The notes: generated from the sequence alone by a model not told the origin. A stretch of 64,000 nucleotides of DNA from Gordionus sp. m RMFG-2023 (GCF_954871325.1 NC_088775.1:16965561-17029560); one strand, 5' to 3'; positions 1 to 12,929 are shown, counted from the first letter of the stretch. Program-made: numbers and translations.

Positions 1-744
1 ATTTGCATACAGATTTCAGGAACTTTTGAATCTTATTTCGTGGGCTTGGTTTTTGAAATTCATGCCCCAATCTTTTTTAAAAATTTAGTCATTCCTACTA
101 TTTGTAAATAGTATTAGATGGAATTCATAAATATGGGAAGTAATATACGTTTGCATGGTCAGCGTGTTTACTAAATTGGATACTTGTTTGCAAAACTTTT
201 GCCTACCTTAAGTTCTTAAAATTATATCATTTTGAGTCCAGGCTTTAAGGTTTGCAAGGTCACTGTTTTGCATTAAATTTTAGATCTATTTATTTACTAT
301 ACGTTCTATTCAAGATAGTATTGTTAAATTATCTAACTTTGGACAACTCCAATACAGTAGCCAAGCTTTTCGCCTAAAAAGACTTTCAACTTGGAGACAT
401 ACTATTTTAAGATAAGTTAGGTATTAATAACACTAGCTTTAGGATCCCTGATTAACAGTCTATACTGATTTAAAAAAATATTTAAAATCCAGAGCTGCAA
501 TATGGTTAATATTATTATCGGAGGAAATTTTTACCTGTGCCAAATTATCTTTTTAAATTCTTTCTCAGTAATCATTTGACTAAAATTTATAAAAGAAAAT
601 TATTATGGAAGAAAACGAGTATGACCCGAGGCTTGAATAAAATCCAAAACCATGTTTATAATTAAACCTTTTTTTGAGTTATATTTTTAAAAAAATCAAC
701 ATAATTTCTTCTTAAACCAGTAGTATTGAATAAAATTGGTATTG
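1..744. other. AT-rich DNA, no gene seen
   Basis: I see no open frame, repeat border or RNA motif here that I can defend. It precedes a decayed hAT element and may include its eroded 5' part. Confidence 0.4.
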
Positions 745-2275
745 ATGCCTCACAGGATTAAAATGGCTTTATGCGTGACGCGATGGGTCACCGCGTGAAT
801 GTAAATAAAATTTAAATTATTAGGCGTGACGGACCTTCCCAAAATTTTATCAGGGTTTGATTAGGCGTGAACTTTTTCCCATGAACGGATTTTAAAATTG
901 TTTTTTTACGAATATTTGAAATAAATTATAATATATATTTGTTAATACAATTTAATCTTTTTGAAGGATTAATTTTATTTGAATGAAAAATAATGTAGTC
1001 TCTCAACTCGTTTAGCAATTGAAATTTGGTAATTCAATTTAATGTTTTATTTTCATTTATCTTTATACTAATCATTTGCACTCAAATTATAATCAGTAAA
1101 ATTGCAGGAAAATTGAACATCTTAACTTATTGTTTAAATTTTCTCATATTTACCTATAAATCTAAAAGATAATTGAATCAAATGTTTTTTACATGCTATT
1201 TATAATGTAATGAATACAACTGCATGATGATTAAGCAATCTCCAGCAAACAGCAAGCAAGACTTTACATTAAGATATAATAACGATGCTATATACATTTG
1301 ATACTAAGTTGCTTAAAATCATGAGAAAATATAAGCTTGCATGTTTAACTAATAATTAGATCGATTAGTGATCATTAATATCATAGCCAGTTATATAATT
1401 TTTTTTTATCAATATTCAAGGAATTCTCAGACAATCTGAATGTTGATTCTCATCCCACTATATATGAAATTTATTTATAGATACAAAAATTAATGAAATT
1501 TTATCTACCTTCAGAAGATGATACAATAGTACAAACCCTAAAGAACATACATTTTTTTAAAGGAAAGATTTATTATGCAACCGCTATATAAGATAAGCTT
1601 AATTCTAAATCCAAAATTCTTACGTTTTTAACAGATGGTGAAAAGGCAGATACATATAAAATAACTTAAAATGCTATGTATAAAACTATGCAACTATCAT
1701 TTTTAACTTTTCTAATTCATCCTGCACACGTAAAAAACCGTATATTCTAAATGAAACATTTAGAGAATTACTAGATGATTTTGATGTAACCTCAACATCT
1801 ACCGATGAAAGGTGTGAGGATGAACTTTGAAGATTTATAGCTCATAAAACAAATAACAATATTTTGAAGTATTGGACTCAGGAAAATTAATTCCTTTTTT
1901 TTGAGAAAATTAGCTAGTAAAATTTTATCAGCTCCAGCAAGTTAGGGTTCTAATGAAATGTTATTTCTATAGCCAACATAGTTGTAACAAAAAAACATTG
2001 ACATTTTTTAAATAAAAATTTTGATTTATAAATTGTAATTATTTTGGTCATTAATAAGGAATTAGAGAAATAAAAACTACGATAGAATAAATTCAAAAAA
2101 GTGGAAAAATATAGAAATAAAGTTTTAAAAATTTATAACACCGAGAATTTTTGGACGTGATCAAAATATTGTCTTCCGTGAGCGGGCGGGTCTTTTTTTA
2201 GTAGTAAGCGTGAAATATTTTATTGCCACCGTGAGCAGACACGCCGTGAATAAAAAATCAGGCCAAAGCCCACCT
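745..2275 (+). mobile_element. Decayed hAT transposon remnant
   Basis: A hAT C-terminal (dimerisation) region can be followed on the plus strand between about 1500 and 1975. The words LASKILSAPAS and GSNEMLF match the family pattern ending in nER.FS, and a frame reading LNETFRELLDDFDVTSTS lies upstream. Stops and frameshifts are frequent. The flanks carry GTGACGG-like words (near 770 and 830, and inverted near 2165-2235), as subterminal repeats of hAT elements do. The right edge reads, on the minus strand, TAGAGGTGGGCTTTGG, a common hAT terminus. The left terminus is too eroded to place, and no target duplication was found. Old and dead. Confidence 0.6.
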
Positions 2276-2821
2276 CTAAAATCTAGTAACAGTTTTAATA
2301 CAATCCTAATTATCATAAGTGGTTGGATTTATTTTTGCTCTTTGATTTTCAGTAATTTACCAGATCTTGTATTAGGTTTAAATCCATAAGCTTAACATCC
2401 TATACCACCATTATAGAACACAACACGTTAGACAATAAATAAGTGTTACAATTTAATTGACAAGTATTGTATGTATAGCAACGTTGTTAACTGACCCTCA
2501 TTGAAAAACGGTAAGATAGGAAAGAGGAGTTATATATTGAGTTGATTATATTTTTTAAGTGACTTTTTATAAATAAAATTAAAAATATGTATCATTTTCT
2601 TTTTTTCCTTCTCTACTAAATATTATGCAAATTCATTAAATTAAATATTTAAAACATAATCTAAAAATATTTATCAATTTTAATAGGCCAAAGGTCCGAT
2701 ATGGACCTGTAAGGCTAATTTACATTAATGACCTTAAATGTGATTAAATAATAAACACATAAGTCAGTTACTAACTTGTCCCTAAACTTATGATAGATAC
2801 AATGATGTATCTATAATAATA
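2276..2821. other. AT-rich spacer, nothing recognised
   Basis: No coding frame, RNA motif or clear repeat was found between the hAT remnant and the following MITE. Confidence 0.4.
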
Positions 2822-3016
2822 GATTGGCGATTTTAATTTAAAGTGCCCTTACATATGATTCAGTTGTAGCGCCATTTTGGAGTTTGCACTTTGACTAATT
2901 ATCTCTATTTGTCAATATGAATGCATTAATGTAATTTAATCGACGTGCAAATTACTGTCGCTATAGCTGCCCATGTATGGGATTTTAAAATGCAATTAAT
3001 GAATGAATCGCCAATC
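2822..3016. mobile_element. MITE with GATTGGCGATT inverted ends
   Basis: A 195-bp segment is bounded by GATTGGCGATT on the left and its exact reverse complement AATCGCCAATC on the right. There is no coding capacity. It fits a small non-autonomous DNA transposon; the superfamily is not determined because the target duplication is unclear in AT-rich flanks. Confidence 0.55.
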
Positions 3017-3163
3017 CAGTTATATATATATACATTATTTGATAGATGCTATTCAGATTAATTAGTGATATCACATTTTGTTAATATATGATTTAAGAAA
3101 AATTAAATTAATAAATTGATAACAAATAAAAATATAATAATTGTCATATATAATCTTTTTTTT

Positions 3164-3181
3164 GGGGGGGGGGGGGGGGGG
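3164..3181 (+). repeat. Run of 18 G
   Basis: An uninterrupted run of 18 guanines follows a T-run, in a region otherwise almost devoid of G. It could form a quadruplex and is a likely sequencing or assembly weak point. Confidence 0.9.
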
Positions 3182-3539
3182 TGGATTTTGCGCATTCATA
3201 GTTATTTTGTCAAGTCATCATTATCAAGATCAGGGATTCGAACCGAATCGCCAAACCGGAATTACCTGTTATAATTTTCTATACCGTCCGTTATAAAGAA
3301 AATATAAAAAGAGGGAACCGAACTGTTTAAACCGGTTCAAAAAATAATTAATTTTAAATTATTAACCTAAATTGGAAATTTTAATTTTCCTTGGGAGCAA
3401 TTTTTAAATTCGTAATTTCTTTTCAAAGGAGCTACTCCCGCTCCCGCTCCTCATTTTTAAAGAGAAAATGTAGCGGCTCTCCTGTAGCGCCGGTCCTTAA
3501 CAACTCTGATATATTATTTTTATATTACATATATTAGAC

Positions 3540-4639
3540 TATATATATTTATATTAGTCTAACGCTTAATTTTTGTTTCCATTTTCTCTCACTCGCTAAT
3601 AGTTTTATGACTCCCTCCCAAATATGTTACTATTTTATTTATTCTGTCTATTTATTAATTTTATTTATGTTTTTCTTTTAATATTTCTGTCCGGCTAAAT
3701 TTTATTTTTAATTTTTCATATTTTTAACTTTTCATATTTTTAACTTTCTAGGCGCCACTGTTATATTAAATTCGTTTGTTTCTCTTAAAATAAAAGTTTT
3801 TCTAATATTGGGCGCCATCGATCTACCTTTTCTTAACATTTAAATTTTTCTCTTTCTTGCTTTTTGGGAATGTCTTATGCAACTTGTTATTAATATTTGT
3901 ATTTATTTATTTAGAGCTTAGTATAATTTTGGTTTTTGTAAAGTGATTAGGTTATCCCACCCTGAATTTTTCCCCCTTATTTTTGTTTTACTTATTTATT
4001 TTTATTAATCATTTCCTTTTCATAGTCTTCTATTAAACAAAAATTTTGTAAAGTTTTACTTTTATCTTTATACGCTAAGCTGTATTTTATTTCCCTTCAA
4101 ATTTAAATCTTTTTATTATAATGTCTATGTCAACTCGGTTTCCAAATGTGCACAGAGATATGGAGGTAAATTTTCTCTCTACAGTTTTAAATTTTATTTT
4201 TCTCTTTTTAAGTTTCTTAGGGGACCTCATCTTTTCTTCCAATATATTGGTTTCTTTTATATTAAATTAGTAGGAAACTTCTCGTAATTTTATTTATTCA
4301 TTTTCTATTTTTCGATTGGCTCCCTTAGGTAACATGTTTTCCTTTTATCGGAATTCCCAAGAAATTTCCTTTACACTATTTCTTTCCTTTTTAGGTAATT
4401 AAGACAATACCCTTGCTTTAAAACTGATAAACATCACTTTCTTCCCCCTTGTCTTAGCATTGCTTTTGAATTACCTCACTTTGTTTCTACCCTTTTTCTT
4501 CCAAGATGGGTTAAAGCTTGACATCCTTGTCAATTTTTTCTTCCTTTTTCTTTTTAAACAGAACAGTAAGTAATAATATCTATATTATGGCCACTTGCAA
4601 TAAATCATGTTATACAATATTTATATATATTTTTATATA
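3540..4639 (+). other. T-rich non-coding DNA, perhaps LINE A 5' part
   Basis: About 1.1 kb strongly T-rich on the plus strand, with no open frame. It resembles in composition the 3' non-coding part of the LINE at 7611-11250. It probably belongs to that element's 5' region, since the LTR element at 4645-7605 separates it from the LINE coding frame. No ORF1 or gag-like frame was seen. Confidence 0.35.
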
Positions 4640-4644
4640 CATAT

Positions 4645-5083
4645 TATTACAAGTTACCTTAAATATAATAAAAATGCCCTTTACTCTCAATTATATAACT
4701 TAACAACCCAAAATAATTCTTTCTAATAATATTAAATAAATACCATTGACCATTAACGACGATCCATATTTAACATAATTATCTTTATTTCCAATAAAAC
4801 CACAACAATCTAACATAAAATATGTAGAAAAATATAACATAATATAATTATCCAATTCTTCATTTCTCAAAGGTCCACAGCTGACATCCAAAGGTCCACA
4901 GCTGACATCTAATCCAATATCTCTTAATCTCCAACTACGGGTTTTTCCGAACAATGAAACACACCCCGTGATCCCTATCTCCTCTTCTTCCCCCAAGGAA
5001 AACTTAATTTCCCTGTCAGAAAATAACTGACATTTGATGTATTATATTAAATTTATTTCTTCTTTTTTTCAACAGTTGCAACA
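4645..5083 (-). repeat. LTR (left copy)
   Basis: Left member of the 439-bp pair. It contains an internal tandem pair of AAGGTCCACAGCTGACATC. A chance 98-codon frame runs through it on the minus strand and recurs in the other LTR; it is not a gene. Confidence 0.75.
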
Positions 5084-5126
5084 CGCCCACCCTTCACAAG
5101 CCCAGCGTCCCTCTCTCTGTGGTGTT

Positions 5127-5225
5127 GTTGTATCGAATCACCTCTTTGAATTGTATCGAATCACCCCTTTGAATTGTATCGAATCACCTCTTTGAATTGT
5201 ATCGAATCACCTTTTTGAATTGTAT
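5127..5225 (+). repeat. 23-bp tandem repeat, about 4 copies
   Basis: The unit TTGTATCGAATCACCTCTTT plus GAA repeats about four times with one or two changes. It lies in the internal part of the LTR element. Confidence 0.85.
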
Positions 5226-6352
5226 CGAGACGCCTTGAAGACGTTCAGGGAATTTGTCGAATCGTCTTCTCTTATGATGATTTATAATATAATATCGCCG
5301 ATACCTTTCAATATATAATCGCGAAAACACATATTATCAATAATGACCTGTACATTGGGGTATCTGCATTTATAATCTATGCAACATTAATATGGACAAT
5401 GTAATATCAGCAAAACATAAATTCATTCATTTTAAGACATTTGGGAAATATGAGCTATAATACACATTATTTGGATATGATTCATGGTAATTAAGAAATA
5501 ATGATATTACATATAATAATGTAATGTGAACATATTGTCTGTGTGTGAAATGCAATTTCAACACATGTAATTTTCCTTCTGTCATATAAAAAAACAAAGC
5601 TACATTTATGTAAATATTTCCTAAAATGAATAGAAAAATCCATCCTTAGGTATTACAAATAATTGCGAAACTCTGCCAAACAAAGATTCTACCTAAAATT
5701 ACAATATATCCATATACAAATACATTTAATATTTTATATGAAGGAACAAATATAATACGTAGAAAATACAATATTTCCCATCTAGGAATTACTCAGTATC
5801 CTAAGAAAAATATACCATTTCTACCTAACTCTGTCATCACAGTTAGCACAAATTCACAAAAATGTAGAATGCAAAATAACAACAATTAAGAATATAATGG
5901 GCTATATGGTATATATGTAAAGAATTTTTAATATACCTTCACAATATAAAATAATTTGAGTCTTTTCTTTAAAAAATATGTTCATAATTAAATAGTAAAA
6001 TGTGATGTGCTATAAAATTATTACAAAAATAAAAAAAATGTATTATGCAGCATAAATTTACAAAAAAAATTTACACCAAAAAAAAAACTTTCTCCAGTAT
6101 GCAAACTAAACAATATTCTCACCTCAAGGCATACCCATCAACACGGGCTGACCTTATCTGTAAAAATATTTCCCTTCAATCATTGCATACCATAAAAATA
6201 ATATAATAATTGCAAATATAACTTTTTATAAAATTTTATAATTTAACAAAAAAAAATATATTAAATATAAAGATTTCATAATTTGGGAAAAAAAATATTA
6301 CACATCTAATATATCATATAAATTCCTAACCCATTTATATATATATCAAATG

Positions 6353-6505
6353 CAGACACTAAATCAAAATAACTATCCACCTCTAACATTGGATATTATT
6401 CTGCAGACACTAAATCAAAATAACTATCCACCTCTAACATTGGATATTATTCTGCAGACACTAAATCAAAATAACTATCCACCTCTAACATTGAATATTA
6501 TTCTG
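6353..6505 (+). repeat. 51-bp tandem repeat, 3 copies
   Basis: A 51-bp unit beginning CAGACACTAAATCAAAATAA occurs three times head to tail with almost no differences. It lies within the LTR element interior. Confidence 0.9.
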
Positions 6506-7166
6506 ACTTCATCATAATTCAATTCCCTTATTTCATCAAAATGGTTAATTACTTCAAAATAAACCACATTACCTCACCCTCAATGGATCCCTAAATAACA
6601 TATCAACCTTAATTGAAACTAAATTACGAATATCATATATTAACATTAATTATTAATAAATGATCCTACACATGTCCATCCCTTTAAAAACCCAATATGC
6701 ATAATAAAAAAACACCTACTCTATTACAAAAGTCCACTTATATATATATTTTTATAAATTTCAAATATTTAAATATTTAGAAATCCTTTCTGTCCTGCTG
6801 ATCATGAGTAGCTTCCTATGACGGAATACCTATAACACCATTCAATGAATTTTAAGGCATACCAAATAATGATCAAAATTGGATGTACTATATACATCTA
6901 GACATAAGATAATATACCAAATATTACTGTCTTAAATTCCTGATCTTATTTCCATATTTCTGCCTAATACTCATTACCTACTTTCAATCTTCCATTTTTT
7001 AAAATTACATATAAAAGTATAGAAATCCTTAAACTCATGTATCTGTATAGTTTTTAGTACATTGCCTTGTCAAAATTTCTCTTATGTAATATGTATACAA
7101 CAAAAATTTTGTTTTACTTTAAAACCGAATCAACCCACTCTTTCGATCTTGGTCAGCTGGCAACAA

Positions 7167-7605
7167 TATTACAAGTTACCTTAAATATAATAAAAATGCC
7201 CTTTACTCTCAATTATATAACTTAACAACCCAAAATAATTCTTTCTAATAATATTAAATAAATACCATTGACCATTAACGACGATCCATATTTAACATAA
7301 TTATCTTTATTTCTAATAAAACCACAACAATCTAACATAAAATATGTAGAAAAATATAACATAATATAATTATCCAATTCTTCATTTCTCAAAGGTCCAC
7401 AGCTGACATCCAAAGGTCCACAGCTGACATCTAATCCAATATCTCTTAATCTCCAACTACGGGTTTTTCCGAACAATGAAACACACCCCGTGATACCTAT
7501 CTCCTCTTCTTCCCCCAAGGAAAACTTAATTTCCCTGTCAGAAAATAACTGACATTTGATGTATTATATTAAATTTATTTTTTCTTTTTTTCAACAGTTA
7601 CAACA
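7167..7605 (-). repeat. LTR (right copy)
   Basis: Right member of the pair, about 99 percent identical to 4645-5083 by direct reading, and immediately followed by the CATAT target duplication. Confidence 0.75.
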
Positions 7606-7610
7606 CATAT

Positions 7611-10600
7611 CTTGTATACATATCTTTTATCTGATAGCGCCCGAGTGGTTTGAAAGGAAATTTTATCATGTCCTCGCTTAATATTAATGGCTTAATGAGT
7701 AAATTAACAATTTTTCTAAGACTCATGGTCGACGAAAAAATGGATGTGATAGCGATACAGGAGACCCACTCAAAAGATAATAATATGGCTACCTTTAATA
7801 ACTTTGAAATGTATAGTTCTGGCACCACTTCAAACAATTGGTCGGGGGTTGCTTTCTTTACCAGCAAAAGATTATGCAAATACGTGGATAAATTTGTGCC
7901 CGTTTCTGAGAGATGCTATTTACTATACCTGAATACCTGCTTCAGACAAACAATCTTAGTTAATGCCTATGCCCCGACTAGAAGAAACGAACGGCTCGCA
8001 TTCCTTGATGACCTCGAAAACATTGTTAACTCTCTTCCTAGAAGTCGTAATTTGATAATCCTTGGGGACTTAAATACTAGGATCGGAAAAGATGACTCCT
8101 TTATTAGAGATGGGGTAATTGGGAATGCAGCTCTCTCTCAATTAAACAGTGAAGACAGTAGGAAGTTATTAGAGATGTGCAGGAGTATAAACCTCAAGGT
8201 TGAAAATACTTTCTTTTCACACAGCGAATCTAACACCTTAACCTTCAGGAGAAATAATACCAAATCTCAGATCGATTTTATCATCTCGAACATTCATAGC
8301 TGGTTCATCGATGTAAAAGCAATGCCTAATATTAATATTTCTGATCATAACTTGATCAGAGCCAGTATTACTGTGAGAAATTTATGGGGAAACTCTCGGC
8401 GTCCTTCTCCTCAATTCCAGCCTAGATACCTTTCCTGGAAAAGGAATGCAACACACCTGCAACGTCCTGCAGTCAAACTACAGCTCGATCTAATCTTAAA
8501 TGATAGGGAAGCAACTTTCTTATCCTCATCGAAGTCTCAGTCTGTTGAAGAATGTTGGGTGTCTTTCAAAAGCAACTTGTTTGATGCCTGCAATCACCTC
8601 CCTAACATCAACTATTCTCCACCAAGACAGGAATGACTATCCGATGACACCATTCGCATGATAGCTCGACTCAGGCTACAAGGAGAGCGCGATAGTCATT
8701 TATGGACCTCAATTCATAGACTTCTAAGGAGAGATAGAAGGATTTTTATTGCTAAAAAAGCTTTTGAGATAGACAGGGATATGAGGGAGAATAGAACTTT
8801 TGACGCCTATAAGAAACTAAATTACTTTTGTAAAGCCAAAGTGTTTAAGACACTTCCAACTATAAGGCTGGTTAATAATAAGTTAATTACTGACCCCGAC
8901 GAACAGATATGGCGTTATGGCTGGATCATTATATGGGAGTCTTTGTTTCTAGAAGACCTACCTTAATCCCACCCACTAGTCAAAGTGTTGGACAATTGGA
9001 CGCAAACTTTTCATTGGCTGAAATGCCGCTATTAAGAAGCTTAGGAATAATAAATCTCCGCGGATAACATTACAGGAGAACATCTGAAAGCAGCTCCCTT
9101 AGCGATCTCTCGGTTCTTACTGCCTTTGTTTAACAAGATATGGTGTACTGGGATGATGCCAGCGGATTGGAATAGGACTATCTTTTGCAACTTCCCGAAA
9201 ATTCCAAATCCATCGAAATTCAAGGATTTTAGAGCCATCGCTCTCACGTCTATTGCATCAAAAGTTTTTATGGTTCTTTTAAAAAACCGCATTCTTTCCT
9301 CTACACCAAACCTTTTGTCTAAATATTGTGCTTACCGTCCAAGTAGAAATATAAACGAACCAATATTAGCTTTAAAGATTATAATGCAGAAATGTGAGAA
9401 GTATAAATTACCTTTTTACTTTATTTTTATCGACTTTAAACGTGCTTTTGATAATGTTAACCATGATGCGCTTTGGAAGATTTTAACCGAATGTGGCATT
9501 GACTCTAATATTATAAGAATCCTTAAAACACATTATAGTAGTCTTTTTGCCTCCTTAAAAATCAAACATAAGGTTTCCCCATCTTTTAGGACAAAAAAAG
9601 GGGTAAAACAAGGGTGTGTTCTTTCCCCGCTATTGTTTAATATACTTATTAATAAAATCATAGTAGATACGCTGGCTACTGCGAATCTCTTAGAATTAAG
9701 GTCCAGTCAGTCGTTCTTCTTGGAAAATAGGGTGATATGTTATGCTGATGACATAGTATTGATAACAAAAAGTTTGGAAGAAACCCAAAATTTGATCTTT
9801 ATATTGAACTCCTTTAGTTTTAAGGTTGGCTTGGATATTAACTTTGATAAAACAGTGATAATGCCCTCGTCTCAGGCGCCTCTTCTGAATAATTTGGTGG
9901 TCGGGGGAAAGGTGGTTAAGGTGGTGAAATCCTTTAAATATCTAGGTGTAACCATTGACAATAAAGGTAGTTGCAAAGAAGAACTTAAAATTCGTATACA
10001 AAACGCTAGGGCGGCTTTTTATAAATTTTTTAAACTGTGGAAAGCTAGAGAGATATCCGTTTTCACAAGACTCCGTATCTTCAACTCAACCATCATCCCG
10101 ATTCTCTTTTATGGCGGTGATACATGGGAGATTACCAAGACCAAAACTAGGAAATTACAAACGTTTGTAAATAAATGCCTAAGAATAATTAATGAAATTT
10201 TCTACCCTAATATTATCTCAAATGAAAACCTTTGGAAGAGATCTAATCATACCCAAGTTCACGTGTCTTTAAAAAAGAAGCGTCTTACTTTCTTTGCCCA
10301 TATTTTGAGAAACCATAGTAACAACAGCCTCGTTATCGATGCCATTAATTGGTTATACTCCTTTAATGGGAAAACATATTGCAAATATAAGACATTATGG
10401 TTCTACAGAGACTTGAAGGACATAATGGATCTTAACTTAAATTTGAAGCAGTTCCTAAGGCTAAATAAAAACAAAAAATCTATAAAGAAATTATTAAAAA
10501 TTAAATCGAACTACCTAAAACTCATAATTTTTATTTTTTTATTTCTGTATTTTCAGGTTATTTCTTCATTTCTCAACTTACCTCCTGACTTTGTCTTTAA

Positions 10601-11250
10601 CCTTTTCCGTGAATTACTTCACTGACATTAGCTTTTATTTATCTTATTGACTAAGTGTAGTAATTTTAAATTAGACCGTCCCATATTTTTAATTACATAT
10701 ACAATGTCTTAGGTGTTTGTTGCACTTCTTTGCATTTCCCATTATATGAGTTAAGATATTTTAATGGCATTTGAGTAATAGTTTGTGACTTGCGTTTCTT
10801 ATGTGGGCTAGAAAATAATCTTTGGCTCTTTTAACTTAGTTCTTGGGTATGTTTTGTATTTTTCCATAGTTTTTGAGTTCGAAATGTTTCTGGGGTAGAG
10901 GGTTCCTCTTTTGTTCATGAGACATTTATTTGTTTATAGTCATCTATTTCTTTTATTTTATTTTTTTAATTTATTTTTTATTTATTTTTTCTCCCCCAGT
11001 TTCTTTGGTTTTTCTAACATGTTCGCCCCACCGATTTCTCTCTCATCTTCCATACTTTTTGTATACGTCAAAAAGTTTCCACTCGCCTTTGTATTCTAGT
11101 TTTTCTTCTTCTCTGCAACTACTTTTATTATTAAGCACTTTTATTATTAAGTATATTTCCTAAATACATTGTGACTACATTTACCCTGTTCTAACTATAA
11201 GTTTTTGAAGTGGTTACTTGTTTTTTTCTTGGGAAAAATAAAGGAGGAAA
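7611..11250 (+). mobile_element. LINE A, APE-type endonuclease plus RT
   Basis: A non-LTR retrotransposon on the plus strand whose coding part runs from 7668 to 10625 and whose T-rich 3' part ends near 11250, close to an AATAAA-like word at about 11236. The 5' limit is unclear because an LTR element sits just upstream. The clade is not resolved by eye; the C-terminal words WEITKTKTRKLQTFVNKCLR and a KKRLTFFAHILR-like tail are of the type seen in CR1/I/Nimb-like animal LINEs. Confidence 0.75.
7668..10625 (+). pseudogene. LINE A endonuclease-reverse transcriptase, three lesions
   Basis: Would make the ORF2 protein that nicks target DNA and copies the element RNA. An APE-type endonuclease comes first: SSLNING, the metal-binding QETH, NAYAPT, LGDLNTRIG, QIDFIIS and SDHNL. 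A linker follows, then reverse transcriptase: DNITGEHLKAAP, FIDFKRAFDNVNH, GVKQGCVLSPLLFN, the YADD active site in CYADDIVL, and FKYLGVTID. The frame is the same at both ends. It is broken by an in-frame TGA at 8634-8636 and by two compensating frame changes near 8911 and 9045-9060. I chose the ATG at 7668 over an upstream TTG because the endonuclease begins there. So few lesions suggest moderate age. The endonuclease and RT words are certain; the clade is not. Confidence 0.85.
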
Positions 11251-11339
11251 ACTGTTAATTTTTTCAGCGTTTCTCTTTTGTTTTTAATTATTTAGGTGTG
11301 GCAAGAGTTTTAGCCTTGTTTTACTCCTTTTTACTTTGG

Positions 11340-12190
11340 AGGTAGAGGATTTTCTTCGTCATTGATTTCGAAGCATCCAAGCATGTATTAGTGGTTTTTT
11401 TGGATCTGGAAGATATTGGGGTCTTTCCTTTTCCAACGTAGCTGCATGGTTAACATTATCAATAGCTCTGCTATAATTTACAAATGTAAAGAAGTAGGGG
11501 GTTTGTACTTACTTTTTGCATGATTATTTTTCTGAATTAATTTTTGGCTCCTGTATTTTTCTTTTCTTGGCCTGTATATACTTATGTATTTTTAGGGGGA
11601 AGATTCGGTGTAGGTGATACGCTTGTGGTTTTTTTGAGTGAACCATAAAAATTTTTTCCATGCAACAGGATGTGATGGCTATAGCTCAATAACCCTTTAA
11701 TTTCTATGGTCTTAGTTTTTTGGGTAGTTACTTAGGTAGGATTTGTTCCATCCCACTGCAGTAGTTCCGCTCTCCCATATTTTATTGAAAGAGGGCAAAT
11801 AGGTAGCGATATCGTTATAAGTGCTATTTTTGGTTTTTCTGCTGTGATATTATCTAGTCCCGGAGCTTTGTTTTTCTTAGTCTTTGACAATTTCTGATTT
11901 CATTTATGGAGAAACCAGTCATCAGGGGGCGGCGAGGTTTTGTAATTTTTGTTGGTAGAGTCTTTCTATGAGTAATAGACTATCATATAACAATCAAGCC
12001 ATAATGCCTTTTGTTGATCCTGACCAACAATTACTTTTCCATTTCCTAAACTTACGGAGCTGGTTCCCTATTTTTGCGTCATAGTTCCTTTCTCTCATAT
12101 CTTTATCATTATCAAAGACCTTTTCCGCTTTATAATCTATCTATCACTCCATAGAGTATTTTTGTTTCTCTGGAAAAAGAAAATAAAAAA
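11340..12190 (-). mobile_element. LINE B fragment, RT homologous to LINE A
   Basis: Read on the minus strand from right to left, LINE A-like words appear in the correct order. DNDKDMRERNYDAK corresponds to LINE A IDRDMRENRTFDAY. DQQKALWLDCYM corresponds to LALWLDHYM-type sequence. NKAPGLDNITAE and NKIWESGTTAVGWN correspond to DNITGE and NKIWCTGMMPADWN. YSRAIDNVNHAAT is RT motif A. Several frames are used, so it is decayed. It is a relative of LINE A rather than a copy, and lies tail to tail with it. Confidence 0.7.
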
Positions 12191-12720
12191 AAAACCTTTG
12201 TTGTGTGGTGTTTGTTGCTGGATAGTCATAAGCCTATTACTGTCTAGCTTTTGCCTATTCACTGGAATTTTCACCTATTCAAACAATCTGCGGTAAACCC
12301 ATTAGCTTTTTCTTATTTTCATGAATAAACTCTAATCTAAATTGATATGAACACATTCTCAATTATTGATAGTAATTATCAAGGCTTTACATTAGATGTT
12401 AAACTTAAAATTAGCCACCACCCACCCTTAAAGTAATTAAATTATTTTTGCAGTTCTGGGGTATAGGCTTTTGTTTTTGCCCATTTCTTTTTGTTTATTA
12501 GCCTATAGACGTTTAAGCAACAGTTCTCGGACTGTTGCGCGTACAAGTACGTGCGGCTTGCCCACAAACGTGTGAAAGGCTCCTCATCTTTCTCCCCTTA
12601 ATTAACTATCCAGTTTGATGGATTTTTGAGGAAAACCTAGCGTAGCTCTGTTGTATCCACAACCAGAGGGCGAAAACGCTTTTATCACGTATCACGTAAT
12701 TTAAATTTTTTTTATATTAT
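12191..12720. other. Unassigned, perhaps LINE B upstream part
   Basis: On the minus strand 12400-12600 holds a short readable stretch (words FTRLWASRTYLYAQQSEN and INKKKWAKTKAY) that I cannot assign. It may be the endonuclease-RT linker of LINE B or unrelated chance sequence. Confidence 0.25.
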
Positions 12721-12929
12721 CAACATATCAATCAATACCAATTTTATTGTTTTTACTTTAAATACTCAATTTAATAGAGATTAGGCAAATTACCAGTTAA
12801 TTAGATAAGATATAATATTAAAATCACACAAAAATATTCTTAGCTAAATTTAAAGTTTATTCTTATATATATATATATAATAGTTATTAATTAGCTTTTA
12901 ATAATACTTGCTAATAATTTAGGGAGCAC

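Larger units (their letters stand above)
4645..7605 (-). mobile_element. Non-coding LTR retroelement, young
   Basis: Two direct repeats of 439 bp (4645-5083 and 7167-7605) differ at only about four positions. They flank 2.08 kb without any pol-like frame. The 5-bp word CATAT stands on both sides (4640-4644 and 7606-7610) as a target duplication. On the minus strand the repeat begins TGTTG and is preceded by a purine-rich stretch (GAAGGGTGGGCG) fitting a polypurine tract, so I orient it minus. The repeat end is not the canonical CA. It looks like a non-autonomous LTR element (LARD or TRIM-like) that would depend on a relative's proteins. The near-identity of its repeats suggests recent insertion. 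It lies in the 5' region of a LINE. Confidence 0.7.

Noticed and set aside
4700-4996. 98-codon minus-strand frame, repeated almost unchanged at 7222-7518
   Set aside because: Both lie inside the two LTRs of the element at 4645-7605; the duplication comes from the LTR pair, not from a duplicated gene.
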